This document shows positions 47,578 to 55,182 of a stretch of 64,000 bases of DNA, one piece after another (position 1 is the first letter of the stretch; each line of letters starts with the position of its first letter). The position numbers were made by a program, and so were the translations under genes. The stretch spans positions 1 to 64,000 of the forward strand of contig JAAYVB010000003.1 of the NCBI GenBank assembly GCA_012517405.1, in the 5' to 3' direction. The notes beneath the pieces are model-generated. The model was not told the DNA's origin, did no database searches, and worked only from the letters and a program-made list of their open reading frames with translations. This stretch comes from Propionibacterium sp. GTDB taxonomy: Bacteria; Actinomycetota; Actinomycetes; Propionibacteriales; Propionibacteriaceae.

Positions 47578-48318
47578 ATGCAAGCTGATCCCGGTGCGCA
47601 GCGCGCACTGCTGCAGGTCGCCGAACTGGATACCAAGGTCGCCAGGTTGCGCCACCGCCGCTCGACCCTTCCCGAAAACGCCAAGCTCGCCGAATTGCAG
47701 GCTACCCGCACCAAACTGAGCGAGCAGATCGTTGCCGCTCAGACCCGCAGGGGAGACGCCGAGGCCGAGCAGGAGCGGGTTGAGATCGATCTGGCTCCGG
47801 CGCGCGCCCGTTTGGTGCGCAATCAGCAGAAGATCGATGCGGGAATGATCGCAGCCAAGGCGCTGCAGCCGATGCTCGACGAGATCGAACACCTGCGCGG
47901 ACGCATCGCCACGTTGGAGGACACCCAACTCGACATCATGCAGCAGGTCGAGGACGAGACCGCGACCAGCGACAAGCTGGCCGCCGAGCGCAAGGGGATC
48001 GAGACCGCGATGCGCGACCTGCTGGTGCAACGCGACAAGGCCGCGCGCGAACTCGATCAACAGATCGAAGGCTTCGGTGAGCAGCGCAAGACGTTGGCTG
48101 GACGGTTGCCCGCAGAGTTGATCGCGCTGTACGACAAGATCGCTCAGCGCGCCGGTGGCACCGGAGCCGCCGAACTACGGGCCCGTCGCTGCGGTGGCTG
48201 CGGCCTGGAGTTGGATGTCAGCGAACTCAAACGGCAGGCGACGGCGGCTCCCGATCAGGTGCTGCGCTGTGAGGAGTGCGGCCGGATCCTGGTCCGCACC
48301 GACAACTCTGGGCTGTGA
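47578..48318 (+). CDS. Coiled-coil protein with C-terminal zinc ribbon
   Basis: 246 aa from ATG 47578 (MQADPGAQRALLQVAELD). Residues 20-175 form a long alpha-helical coiled coil, and the last 40 residues hold a four-cysteine zinc ribbon, RRCGGCGLELD and LRCEECGRILVR. This is the conserved C4-type zinc ribbon family (formerly DUF164) found across actinobacteria near cobalamin and RNase genes. It is thought to bind nucleic acid or act as a chaperone-like factor; neither is shown here. The next gene on the opposite strand ends 14 bp downstream. Confidence 0.85.
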   Translation: MQADPGAQRALLQVAELDTKVARLRHRRSTLPENAKLAELQATRTKLSEQIVAAQTRRGDAEAEQERVEIDLAPARARLVRNQQKIDAGMIAAKALQPMLDEIEHLRGRIATLEDTQLDIMQQVEDETATSDKLAAERKGIETAMRDLLVQRDKAARELDQQIEGFGEQRKTLAGRLPAELIALYDKIAQRAGGTGAAELRARRCGGCGLELDVSELKRQATAAPDQVLRCEECGRILVRTDNSGL

Positions 48319-48331
48319 ACTGCTCGGTTCG

Positions 48332-48775
48332 CTAGTCGGGTTGGCGATCCAGCACCTGAAGGATGCGGCGCAATTGTGCGCGGTCGGCTGCGTCCAGGGC
48401 GGAAAGGAAGGCTTCGCCCTGCTCGGCGCGCACTTTGCCGATCTGTTCGGAGCGTTGGATGCCTGCCGGGGTCGCGCTGACCAGGATCGCGCGCCGGTCG
48501 CCGGGGTCGGGCTCGCGGATCAGCAGACCTGCACCGACCAGCGCGTCCACCACATCGGTTGCTGACCGCAGACTGATGTGCAGCTGCTCGGCAAGCTTGC
48601 TCGGGCGAAGGGGCCCGAGCTTGATGATCTGACGCAATGCCCTGGCCTGATGCGGGCTGACGCCGTAGGGTTCCAATGCGCTCAGCGTCGCGCGCCGCTG
48701 CTGGCGGGCCACTCGCGCGAAGAGTTCGCCCAAGTCGTCGCTGGTGCCCTGATGATCATCTGCCTGTTCGCTCAC
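48332..48775 (-). CDS. MarR family transcriptional regulator
   Basis: Winged-helix dimeric regulator of 147 aa from a GTG start. The recognition region reads LRPSKLAEQLHISLRSATDVVDALV and the wing GLLIREPDPGDRRAILVSAT, both standard MarR. It is divergently transcribed from an ABC exporter gene, and a 10-bp inverted repeat lies between them, so it most likely represses both. The ligand is unknown; drugs or phenolic compounds are typical for such pairs. Confidence 0.9.
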   Translation of the reverse strand: MSEQADDHQGTSDDLGELFARVARQQRRATLSALEPYGVSPHQARALRQIIKLGPLRPSKLAEQLHISLRSATDVVDALVGAGLLIREPDPGDRRAILVSATPAGIQRSEQIGKVRAEQGEAFLSALDAADRAQLRRILQVLDRQPD

Positions 48776-48825
48776 GGCACTGTCCTTCTACCCGCGTCGC
48801 CTGTCGAGGCTTGTTCCGGCTATTT

Positions 48826-48860
48826 TGCTGAGGTAACCTCTTAATTGTTCTACCTCAGCA
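48826..48860. promoter_or_regulatory. Probable MarR operator
   Basis: TGCTGAGGTA (48826-48835) and TACCTCAGCA (48851-48860) are perfect inverted repeats 15 bp apart. A nested near-palindrome, GAGGT-A-ACCTC, lies at 48830-48840. The site is in the 109-bp divergent region, 24 bp before the ABC gene start and 51 bp before the marR start, where it would cover both promoters. Confidence 0.75.
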
Positions 48861-48884
48861 TATCGTGGATGAAGGTGATTCTCC

Positions 48885-50711
48885 ATGGCAGATCAGAGTC
48901 GCATGAGCGCCTACGGACCGCAGCGCATCGATCCCGCCGACAAGGCACAGCTTGCGGAATCCCCGGTGCGCTGGCAGCGGATCGCCCGGCTGTTCGCCCC
49001 TCAGCGCTGGCGACTGCTGCTCCTGCTGGGCATCATCGTCGTGATCTCGGCCGTCGGCATGGTGCAGCCCTTCCTGCTGCGCGCGGTGATCGACGATGCG
49101 CTACCCAACCGCGACACGCATCTGCTTGTTGTGCTGGTGGCGGCGATGATCGGGATCGCGGTGGTCACTGCGATCGGGGGAGTGTGGCAGACCTGGCTGG
49201 CGAGCGCCATCGGCGAGCGCGTCATGCACAATCTGCGTGTCGATGTCTTCGCGAACATCCAGCGTCAATCGATCGACTTCTTCAAGCGCACCCGCGCCGG
49301 TGAGATTCAGTCACGACTGGTCAACGATGTGGCCGGCTTGCAGTCTGTGCTCACCACGACCGCCACCTCGGTAGCGTCCAATCTGACCACCGCGGTCGCC
49401 ACGGCCATCGCGATGGTCGCCCTCGATTGGCGGCTCTCGTTGATCTCTTTGATCATCCTGCCGCCCGCGATCTGGGGCACCCGCAAGGTCGCCCTGGTAC
49501 GCCGCGATCTCACGCGGGCCCGGCAGCAGGCCATGTCGCGGCTGCACAACGAGGTGGACGAATCACTCAGCGTCAGTGGTGCGCTGTTGTCGAAGACCCT
49601 CGGTATCGCCGATCGGCGGACCGAGTCGTTCTCGGCTGTCTCAGCCACCCTGATCGATCTCGACATGCGCTCCCAATTGGCCGGACGCTGGCGGATGGCG
49701 ACGATGAGCATCATCTTCGCTGCGCTGCCGGCGATCATCTATCTGGCGGCGGGTTTCGGGCCGGTCGACGGTCGTCTCACGATCGGCACGGTGGTGGCGT
49801 TCACTGCCCTGCAATCCCAGATCTTCCGCCCGATCATGGGGCTGCTCAATATCGGAGCCCAGTGGGTGGCCTCAATGGCCCTGCTCAGCCGGATCTTCCA
49901 GTATCTGGATCTGGTGCCGCAGGTTGCTGCGCCCGCCGATCCGGTACGAGTGGACCCGGATCGGCTGCGCGGGGAGATCCGCTACGAACACGTCAGCTAC
50001 GTCTACCCGGATGCCGACCGGCCCGCCCTGGACGACATCGATCTGACGATCCCCGCGGGCAGCTCGGTCGGCCTGGCCGGCTCGACCGGGTCGGGCAAGT
50101 CGACTGCTGCGTCCCTGCTGTCGCGACTTGCCGATCCGACCGAAGGTCGCATCACGATCGACGGCATCGACCTTCGCGACTTCGATCCCACCACCTTGGC
50201 GTCCATCGTCGGGGTGGTCACCCAGGAGACCTATCTGGTGCACGACAGCCTGCGGGGGAATCTGCTGCTGGCCAAGCCGGAGGCCACTCAGGCCGAGCTG
50301 TGGGGCGCACTCGAGGCCGCCCGGATCGCCGACGTGGTGCGCAGTCTTCCTGATGGGCTGGACACGGTGGTGGGCGCCCGCGGTCACCGGTTCAGCGGGG
50401 GAGAGCGCCAACGTATCGCGGTGGCCCGGACGCTGCTACGCAACCCTCGCGTGCTGATCTTGGACGAGGCGACCAGCGCGCTGGACACCAATACCGAGCA
50501 CGAGCTGCAGGCGGCGCTCGACCACCTCGCTACCGGCCGCACCACGCTGACCATCGCGCACCGGCTCAGCACGATTCGTGATGCCGACCAGATTGTGGTG
50601 CTCGACCATGGCCGCATTGTCGAGCGTGGCACTCATGCCGAGTTGCTGGCTCTCGGCGGGCGTTATGCCGAGCTGGATGGCGGGTACGCGGTTGGGGTGA
50701 ACGCGGCATAG
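48885..50711 (+). CDS. ABC exporter, fused permease and ATPase
   Basis: Half-transporter of 608 aa. An N-terminal six-helix ABC type 1 exporter domain (RLLLLLGIIVVISAVGMVQP, FFKRTRAGEIQSRLVNDV) is followed by an ATPase with Walker A GSTGSGKSTAAS, signature FSGGERQRIAVARTLL and Walker B VLILDEATSALD, ending with the H-loop TIAHRLS. It should work as a homodimer in the membrane, exporting lipids, drugs or peptides. Regulation by the adjacent MarR protein is likely. The stop is 12 bp before rnpB. Confidence 0.92.
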   Translation: MADQSRMSAYGPQRIDPADKAQLAESPVRWQRIARLFAPQRWRLLLLLGIIVVISAVGMVQPFLLRAVIDDALPNRDTHLLVVLVAAMIGIAVVTAIGGVWQTWLASAIGERVMHNLRVDVFANIQRQSIDFFKRTRAGEIQSRLVNDVAGLQSVLTTTATSVASNLTTAVATAIAMVALDWRLSLISLIILPPAIWGTRKVALVRRDLTRARQQAMSRLHNEVDESLSVSGALLSKTLGIADRRTESFSAVSATLIDLDMRSQLAGRWRMATMSIIFAALPAIIYLAAGFGPVDGRLTIGTVVAFTALQSQIFRPIMGLLNIGAQWVASMALLSRIFQYLDLVPQVAAPADPVRVDPDRLRGEIRYEHVSYVYPDADRPALDDIDLTIPAGSSVGLAGSTGSGKSTAASLLSRLADPTEGRITIDGIDLRDFDPTTLASIVGVVTQETYLVHDSLRGNLLLAKPEATQAELWGALEAARIADVVRSLPDGLDTVVGARGHRFSGGERQRIAVARTLLRNPRVLILDEATSALDTNTEHELQAALDHLATGRTTLTIAHRLSTIRDADQIVVLDHGRIVERGTHAELLALGGRYAELDGGYAVGVNAA

Positions 50712-50722
50712 AATGGCCGATT

Positions 50723-51133
50723 GGACGAGTCGGCCGGGTGATCGCGGCGCAAGCTGAGGAAAGTCCGGGCTCCACAGGGCGAGGTGGTGGGTAACGCCCA
50801 CCCGGGGTGACCCGCGGGACAGTGCCACAGAAAACAAACCGCCCGGATACCGTTTCCTTTCGGGGATCCCGGTCCGGGTAAGGGTGAAACGGCGGTGTAA
50901 GAGACCACCGCGCGGCTGGTGACAGTCGCGGCACGGCAAACCCCACCTGGAGCAAGACCAAGAGGACGCCTGCGGGCGTCTGCGGAAGTGACCGAGGGCT
51001 GCCCGCCCGAGCTTCCGGGTAGGTCGCACGGCTGGGTCGAAAGGCCCAGCGGAAGGCCACCAGCAATGGTGGTCGCAGATGGATGATCACCGCCCCTTGG
51101 GGCACAGAACCCGGCTTACAGGCCGGCTCGTCC
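50723..51133 (+). ncRNA. rnpB: RNase P RNA, class A
   Basis: The catalytic RNA of RNase P, which matures tRNA 5' ends. Diagnostic stretches are GAGGAAAGTCCGGGCTCC near the 5' end, ACAGAAAACAAACCGCC, GGGTAAGGGTGAAA, and ACAGAACCCGGCTTACAGG near the 3' end. The P1 helix is GGACGAG (50723-50729) with CTCGTCC (51127-51133), which sets the ends at about 411 nt. It lies just behind the ABC exporter gene and marks the start of the accessory island that follows. Confidence 0.96.
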
Positions 51134-51771
51134 CTTAGCTTGACTAGTTTGACTCCTAGGCACAGTGATATGGCTTATGTTCCGGTCTTCGGCGACCGGA
51201 GAATCCCGAGCGCAAAAGGGTCATCGGTAGCACACTCAAGGCGCTCCCGCAGCTGGCGCACGGTCTCGGCGGGGGCAGTGTTCCGGTGTCCGCGAACGAG
51301 GTGGTCGATCGTTGTGGCGTCTTCACCACTGGCCTCGGCTGGGCGCACTCGGACATGTAGCCGTGCCCGACCATAGCCGCGTGAAGTCCGTCTATCGAGA
51401 CAAGGCGGAATCGGACGCGCGCGTCGGTGCGCCTCTGACTAGGTGCTGGATCAGTTCCAGTGCTGTAGTTTGTGCACATAGGTACACACCGAGCGTTGAC
51501 CTGCGTCCCGTCGATCTGCAAGGTGGTGGCCGTGAGCGACCTGTCCAGATTCCTGGCGGGCCGGGCACCTGGCGAACGCGGGCCAATTGCTCCGACCGAG
51601 GAATCGGTATTGCTCATAAGGAAATGACGAGACATTGATCAAGACGATTGCGAGAGATAGGGCTGATGCAGGCACGCGGGGGGCGTCTGCGTGAGCAGCA
51701 GGTGGGGCGAGAAGATGGATGATCGCGAAGTCAAGGATGACTTCGATCAAGATCCGGGGGAGGACTGAACT
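51134..51771. other. 638-bp region with gene remnants downstream of rnpB
   Basis: No intact gene is supported. On the minus strand a frame ending at 51175 reads ...DATTIDHLVRGHRNTAPAE... and continues to FALGILRSPKTG; it is protein-like but has no start codon before a stop near 51440, so it looks like an N-terminally truncated remnant I cannot name. On the plus strand short frames occur at about 51529-51627 and at 51692-51768; the latter ends in DQDPGED, like the C-terminus of the next gene. The ribosome-binding site of that gene, GGGGGAGGA, is at 51756-51764. Confidence 0.35.
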
Positions 51772-53139
51772 ATGGGCTTGTTGGACCGTCTGCGCGCAAA
51801 GGAAACGGAGGTTGCGCCTACTCAGCTGAAGCAGGATGTCTCAGTGATAGCGCAGATGGTGCCGTTCCTCGAACTGCCGATCAGTCCGATGGACGATCAG
51901 TTGGAGGTCGCCGGCGAAAACTACCACGTCAATGACATCAAGAAGTTGTTTCGCGATCTGGGCAGGACGATCAGTACGCGTGGCACCGAAATAGATGATC
52001 TACGAGGCGTACTTGTTCCAGAACCATGGAACGAGCACGACACCAACGCGGTAGCTGTCGTGATTCGAGGCCACCATGTTGGTTACTTAGAACGAGAAGT
52101 TGCAGCCGACTATGCTCCTATGCTGCGTGAATTAGGCAGTCAGCAAGGCCGCCTGCTGCCACTGGCGGCCCGGGTTTGGGCACGAGCCGATGGCGGAATC
52201 GTGCGGGCCCGGGTCACGATCCTCGTCCCTGACCCATCAGGCACCAACCCGCAGCCGATCGGGCACCTGGCGGTCTCTTCGGGCACCAGTCGCGCCGCCT
52301 ACCTCGATCAGTCGCGCCGCCCCAGACTACGAGGCCTCACCCCGCAGGAATGGGTTCCTGCCATAGAGGCCATGAAACGCGAGGGCCGCTACGACGAAGC
52401 ACTGACTGTATTGACCTGGTGCATGGATGCCGAGACTGACGAGACACGTCGAAATGGCTGGCACCATCCGGCACCATGGTTCTTCGAGCACGCGGCGATC
52501 ATTCATCGCAAACAAGGCCACCCCGATCTCGAAGTACGGGTAATCGAGCGACTCCTATCGGCATGGCCACCCGAGGCAAACGCGGGGGGCGATCCCGACC
52601 TCGAGAAACGAGCACGATACGTCATCAGACTTGCGAAAGCACGCGAACTGACTGCGAGGCAGATCCCGCCGGCGATTGAACCGGGGGCGACATCCCCGCC
52701 TGATGGTATGCCAAGAAGTGCCAGTGTAGTGGTCCTGCCGCGCGGATCGAAACTGAACGTGACCGGCGAAGAGGCCTACAAGAAGCGGCTTTGGGGTTGG
52801 CTGGCTGGCCGGCATCAGTGGCCCGTGATGGTGACTCTTCATGCCGGCTTTCCAGCCCGATCCTCAGCTGCGCCGCGAATGATCGTTAGGCTATTCGGTG
52901 AACAGATCGGGCAACTCACCCCCTCGACCACAGCCCAGCTAAGGCCCATCGTTGAGGCGTGCGAACAACGCGGACTACTACCCGTCTGCCACGCAATCGT
53001 GAAAGGCAATGAACTGAAAGTCGACGTCATTATCGACGTTGCTAAAGGCTCCGATCTGTCTCAAGCCTGGCTCGAGCAGAACGTGCTCGGCCGGCAGCGG
53101 GTCCAAGGTGACGGCATAAGCCAAGATCCGGGGGAGTAA
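51772..53139 (+). CDS. HIRAN-like domain protein of the accessory island
   Basis: 455 aa, not recognised over its whole length. Residues about 75-125 (RGVLVPEPWNEHDTNAVAV, then HHVGYLEREVA) match the HIRAN pattern of a small beta-barrel that binds 3' ends of single-stranded DNA in repair helicases. There is no helicase or nuclease here. A basic middle part (SRRPRLRGLTPQEWV) precedes a helical, repeat-like segment at 200-300, and residues about 345-440 (VMVTLHAGFPARSSAAPRM, QIGQLTPSTTAQL) may hold a second HIRAN-like fold. GGGGGAGGA precedes the ATG. The next gene starts 1 bp after the stop, so the two form an operon. Function unknown; nucleic-acid recognition is suggested. Confidence 0.6.
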   Translation: MGLLDRLRAKETEVAPTQLKQDVSVIAQMVPFLELPISPMDDQLEVAGENYHVNDIKKLFRDLGRTISTRGTEIDDLRGVLVPEPWNEHDTNAVAVVIRGHHVGYLEREVAADYAPMLRELGSQQGRLLPLAARVWARADGGIVRARVTILVPDPSGTNPQPIGHLAVSSGTSRAAYLDQSRRPRLRGLTPQEWVPAIEAMKREGRYDEALTVLTWCMDAETDETRRNGWHHPAPWFFEHAAIIHRKQGHPDLEVRVIERLLSAWPPEANAGGDPDLEKRARYVIRLAKARELTARQIPPAIEPGATSPPDGMPRSASVVVLPRGSKLNVTGEEAYKKRLWGWLAGRHQWPVMVTLHAGFPARSSAAPRMIVRLFGEQIGQLTPSTTAQLRPIVEACEQRGLLPVCHAIVKGNELKVDVIIDVAKGSDLSQAWLEQNVLGRQRVQGDGISQDPGE

Positions 53140-53140
53140 T

Positions 53141-53932
53141 ATGAAAGTCGCCATCACGGTGAAGACGTATCCTAGCCCCTCCACCGAGTACTTGGAGACG
53201 GTATGCGTGGCGGGAGTCCGCTTGGATACGGAAAAGCCGGAGTGGGTTCGTCTTTATCCGGTACCGTTTCGGTTTCTTCGTGACGACCAGCGATTCATCA
53301 AGTATGAGGTTATCGAACTCGATGCCAACACCCACGTTCGAGACAAACGCCCGGAATCACGGCGCCCGGTATTGGACAGCATCCGAACAGTAGGCCATCT
53401 ATTGCCCGACCACGGCTGGGTTCAACGGTCGCAGGCTTTCGGTTCACTCGTTGGTGCAACAACAGCATGCGACCTCAGGGCCGGCGTAGAACGAAACAAA
53501 GGTTCCGCGCCCTCCTTGGGTTGCATAAGACCAGCCGATGTGGGCAAGGTGTACATCAAGCCGCCAGAGCCTTGGACCGAAACCATGATCAGAAACGCCG
53601 AGCGTGCCACCGAAGGTGACCTGTTTCGCCAAGGTATTAGGCAGCTAGAGCAGCCACCCTTCGACATCCGATTTACCTACCGTTGCGAGTCCAAGAGATG
53701 CCCCGGACATGATCAGAAGACGCTCGATTGGGAAGCCCAATGGTCTGCAATCAGATGGACGCGGGACAAGGGCCAGGAAGAGGCCGAGCGTCTTGCGATC
53801 AAGAAGTGGAGCTCTATGGTGTCGAGCGACAAGGACGCAGCGTTCTTCCTGGGTAATCAACACCAGCATCCTGGGTCCTTCTCGATCTTAGGCAACTGGT
53901 ACCCCAAGAAAGGACCCGAGACACTGTTCTAG
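53141..53932 (+). CDS. Probable dual-OB-domain protein, unknown function
   Basis: 263 aa. The N-terminus KVAITVKTYPSPSTEYLETV then GVRLDTEKPEWVRLYPVPFR, with KYEVIELDANTH and KRPESRRP, resembles the dual OB-fold family that I recall from bacterial conflict and repair neighbourhoods; this is from memory and not verified. A CESKRCPGHDQKTLDWE segment near 185 could bind metal. It is coupled to the HIRAN-like gene (1-bp gap) and its stop overlaps that of the convergent DUF488 gene by 4 bp. The GGGGGAG ribosome-binding site is inside the end of the upstream gene. Confidence 0.55.
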   Translation: MKVAITVKTYPSPSTEYLETVCVAGVRLDTEKPEWVRLYPVPFRFLRDDQRFIKYEVIELDANTHVRDKRPESRRPVLDSIRTVGHLLPDHGWVQRSQAFGSLVGATTACDLRAGVERNKGSAPSLGCIRPADVGKVYIKPPEPWTETMIRNAERATEGDLFRQGIRQLEQPPFDIRFTYRCESKRCPGHDQKTLDWEAQWSAIRWTRDKGQEEAERLAIKKWSSMVSSDKDAAFFLGNQHQHPGSFSILGNWYPKKGPETLF

Positions 53933-54369
53933 ATCTTGCTTACCAGCAGGTCAGGTTCGATCTCACGCAAAGCGTCGGACACCATCGCTCGATGGCACCG
54001 ACTGTGGTCGCGTTCGTAACACAAGAGGGCTACGCGTCCGCCATCTAGGAGCTCGCTCACATGCTTTAAGGCCCGTCCGGCGGCTGGTCCCTGCAACACT
54101 TCACCGAACCGGTCGTAGGCCGATTGATAGCCGTGCCGATACCCGTCCCGGTTGTCTTTGGGGTTTCCAAGTTCACGATGATGAACGTATCGGATACCGG
54201 CTGCGTTGAGCGCTTCTCGCAAGGCGGTTTTCGACATGCCGCGCTTCCGAGAAATCGGAGTCAGCCGGACATCGACCAGCGTCGTCACGCTCTGGGCGAG
54301 GAGTTGTGTGACGAGTTCGTCGACATCCCGACCCTCGTAGCCGATGCTGATCAATCGTGGTGATCCCAT
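53929..54369 (-). CDS. DUF488 family protein
   Basis: 146 aa from ATG 54369 (MGSPRLISIGYEGRDVDEL). Conserved DUF488 features are IGYEGRDVDE, LVDVRLTPISRKRGMSK, and the C-terminal VALLCYERDHSRCHRAMV with the Cys and His of the family's presumed active site. The family is widespread and uncharacterised; its fold is thought to be nuclease-like or rhodanese-like. It is convergent with the dual-OB gene, overlapping by 4 bp, and the two often occur together in my recollection of other genomes. The open frame runs upstream but no better start is visible. Confidence 0.85.
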   Translation of the reverse strand: MGSPRLISIGYEGRDVDELVTQLLAQSVTTLVDVRLTPISRKRGMSKTALREALNAAGIRYVHHRELGNPKDNRDGYRHGYQSAYDRFGEVLQGPAAGRALKHVSELLDGGRVALLCYERDHSRCHRAMVSDALREIEPDLLVSKI

Positions 54370-54599
54370 GAGGCCATTAATAGCACGCGCAGGCACGAGA
54401 CAGCCCGACGAACCTGCCAATGTGTCCTGCCCAAAGGGCATGATCTGGAGCCATGTACGACCCCTGGGCCGGTTCAAAGCTCAAGCAGCTTGGACGCCTA
54501 TCTAGGCTGACCCGCTCGGAGGGTTGTGCCGTCTCACGGGCTTTCGGTCTCAGCAAGTCGCCCTTGACCAGCGCTGTGCCAGCTTGAGCGTCGTGACAC

Positions 54600-54810
54600 C
54601 GCAGCGCGATCGATGGTTGTCGTGCCCGCGACAACCGCGACCTGCTGAAGAGCTTCCGCGCGCGCGTCACCCAGGCCGGCATCCACCGACGAACAGCTTG
54701 ACGCCATCGACGCCGAGGTCGCCGAGCTCATCGACAGCGCGGTCGCTCGGGCCCAGGCGGCACCGTTCCCGCCCGTTGTGGTGACCCTCGAAGACGTCTA
54801 CGTCTCTGGT
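54600..54810 (+). pseudogene. Frameshifted remnant of a thiamine-dependent dehydrogenase E1 alpha subunit
   Basis: From about 54630 one frame reads LLKSFRARVTQAGIH; at about 54685 a one-base shift leads into DEQLDAIDAEVAELIDSAV and then ARAQAAPFPPVV and LEDVY. Together these match the C-terminal end of PdhA/AcoA-type E1 alpha chains, where a turn of the form aGi.t.eeLdaId.eV is followed by .A...A...P.P....l..dvY. The rest of the gene is missing and no beta-subunit gene follows, so this is a broken leftover, probably from replacement of a former dehydrogenase operon by the island. Confidence 0.6.
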
Positions 54811-55182
54811 CGGAGTCCTCACCGGAATCACAATGCTCGTCCTACGCGAACGCCGGCGCGGTCGGGCTAATCTTCGCCATGGTGTCCCGAATTCCCATCG
54901 CCGTACGACTGATACTGCTCATACCGCACCTGCTCCGGAGCCCGCGGGAAGGGCGACTCAAGTTGAACCCGGCTCCGGCGTAGGGCGGGAAGATCTGGGT
55001 CGCCCACGAACGCGGACTGTTCTGCGTGTGCGGCGGACTGGGGGAGTTGATCACCGAACTCGGTGGTCCAGGTCCCAGGTGACGATTCGCGTGAGCCCAT
55101 GACGGCGGTCACTACTTGCGGGCTGCGAGCCGGGCCTCACGTAGAGTGCTTGCTACCTGGACGTCTCACTGAACGGAGACCC
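54811..55182. other. Intergenic region before the serine hydrolase gene
   Basis: 372 bp without a supported gene. A plus-strand frame ending at about 54981 contains a hydrophobic stretch (RIPIAVRLILLIPHLLRSP) that may be another remnant, but I do not recognise it. The ribosome-binding site of the next gene, CGGAG, is at 55173-55177. No clear promoter could be picked. Confidence 0.3.

Noticed and set aside
51156..51635. 159-codon minus-strand frame after rnpB
   Set aside because: Its composition is not protein-like for this genome, it runs close to the rnpB end, and a more protein-like frame exists on the same strand (ending at 51175) but lacks a start codon.
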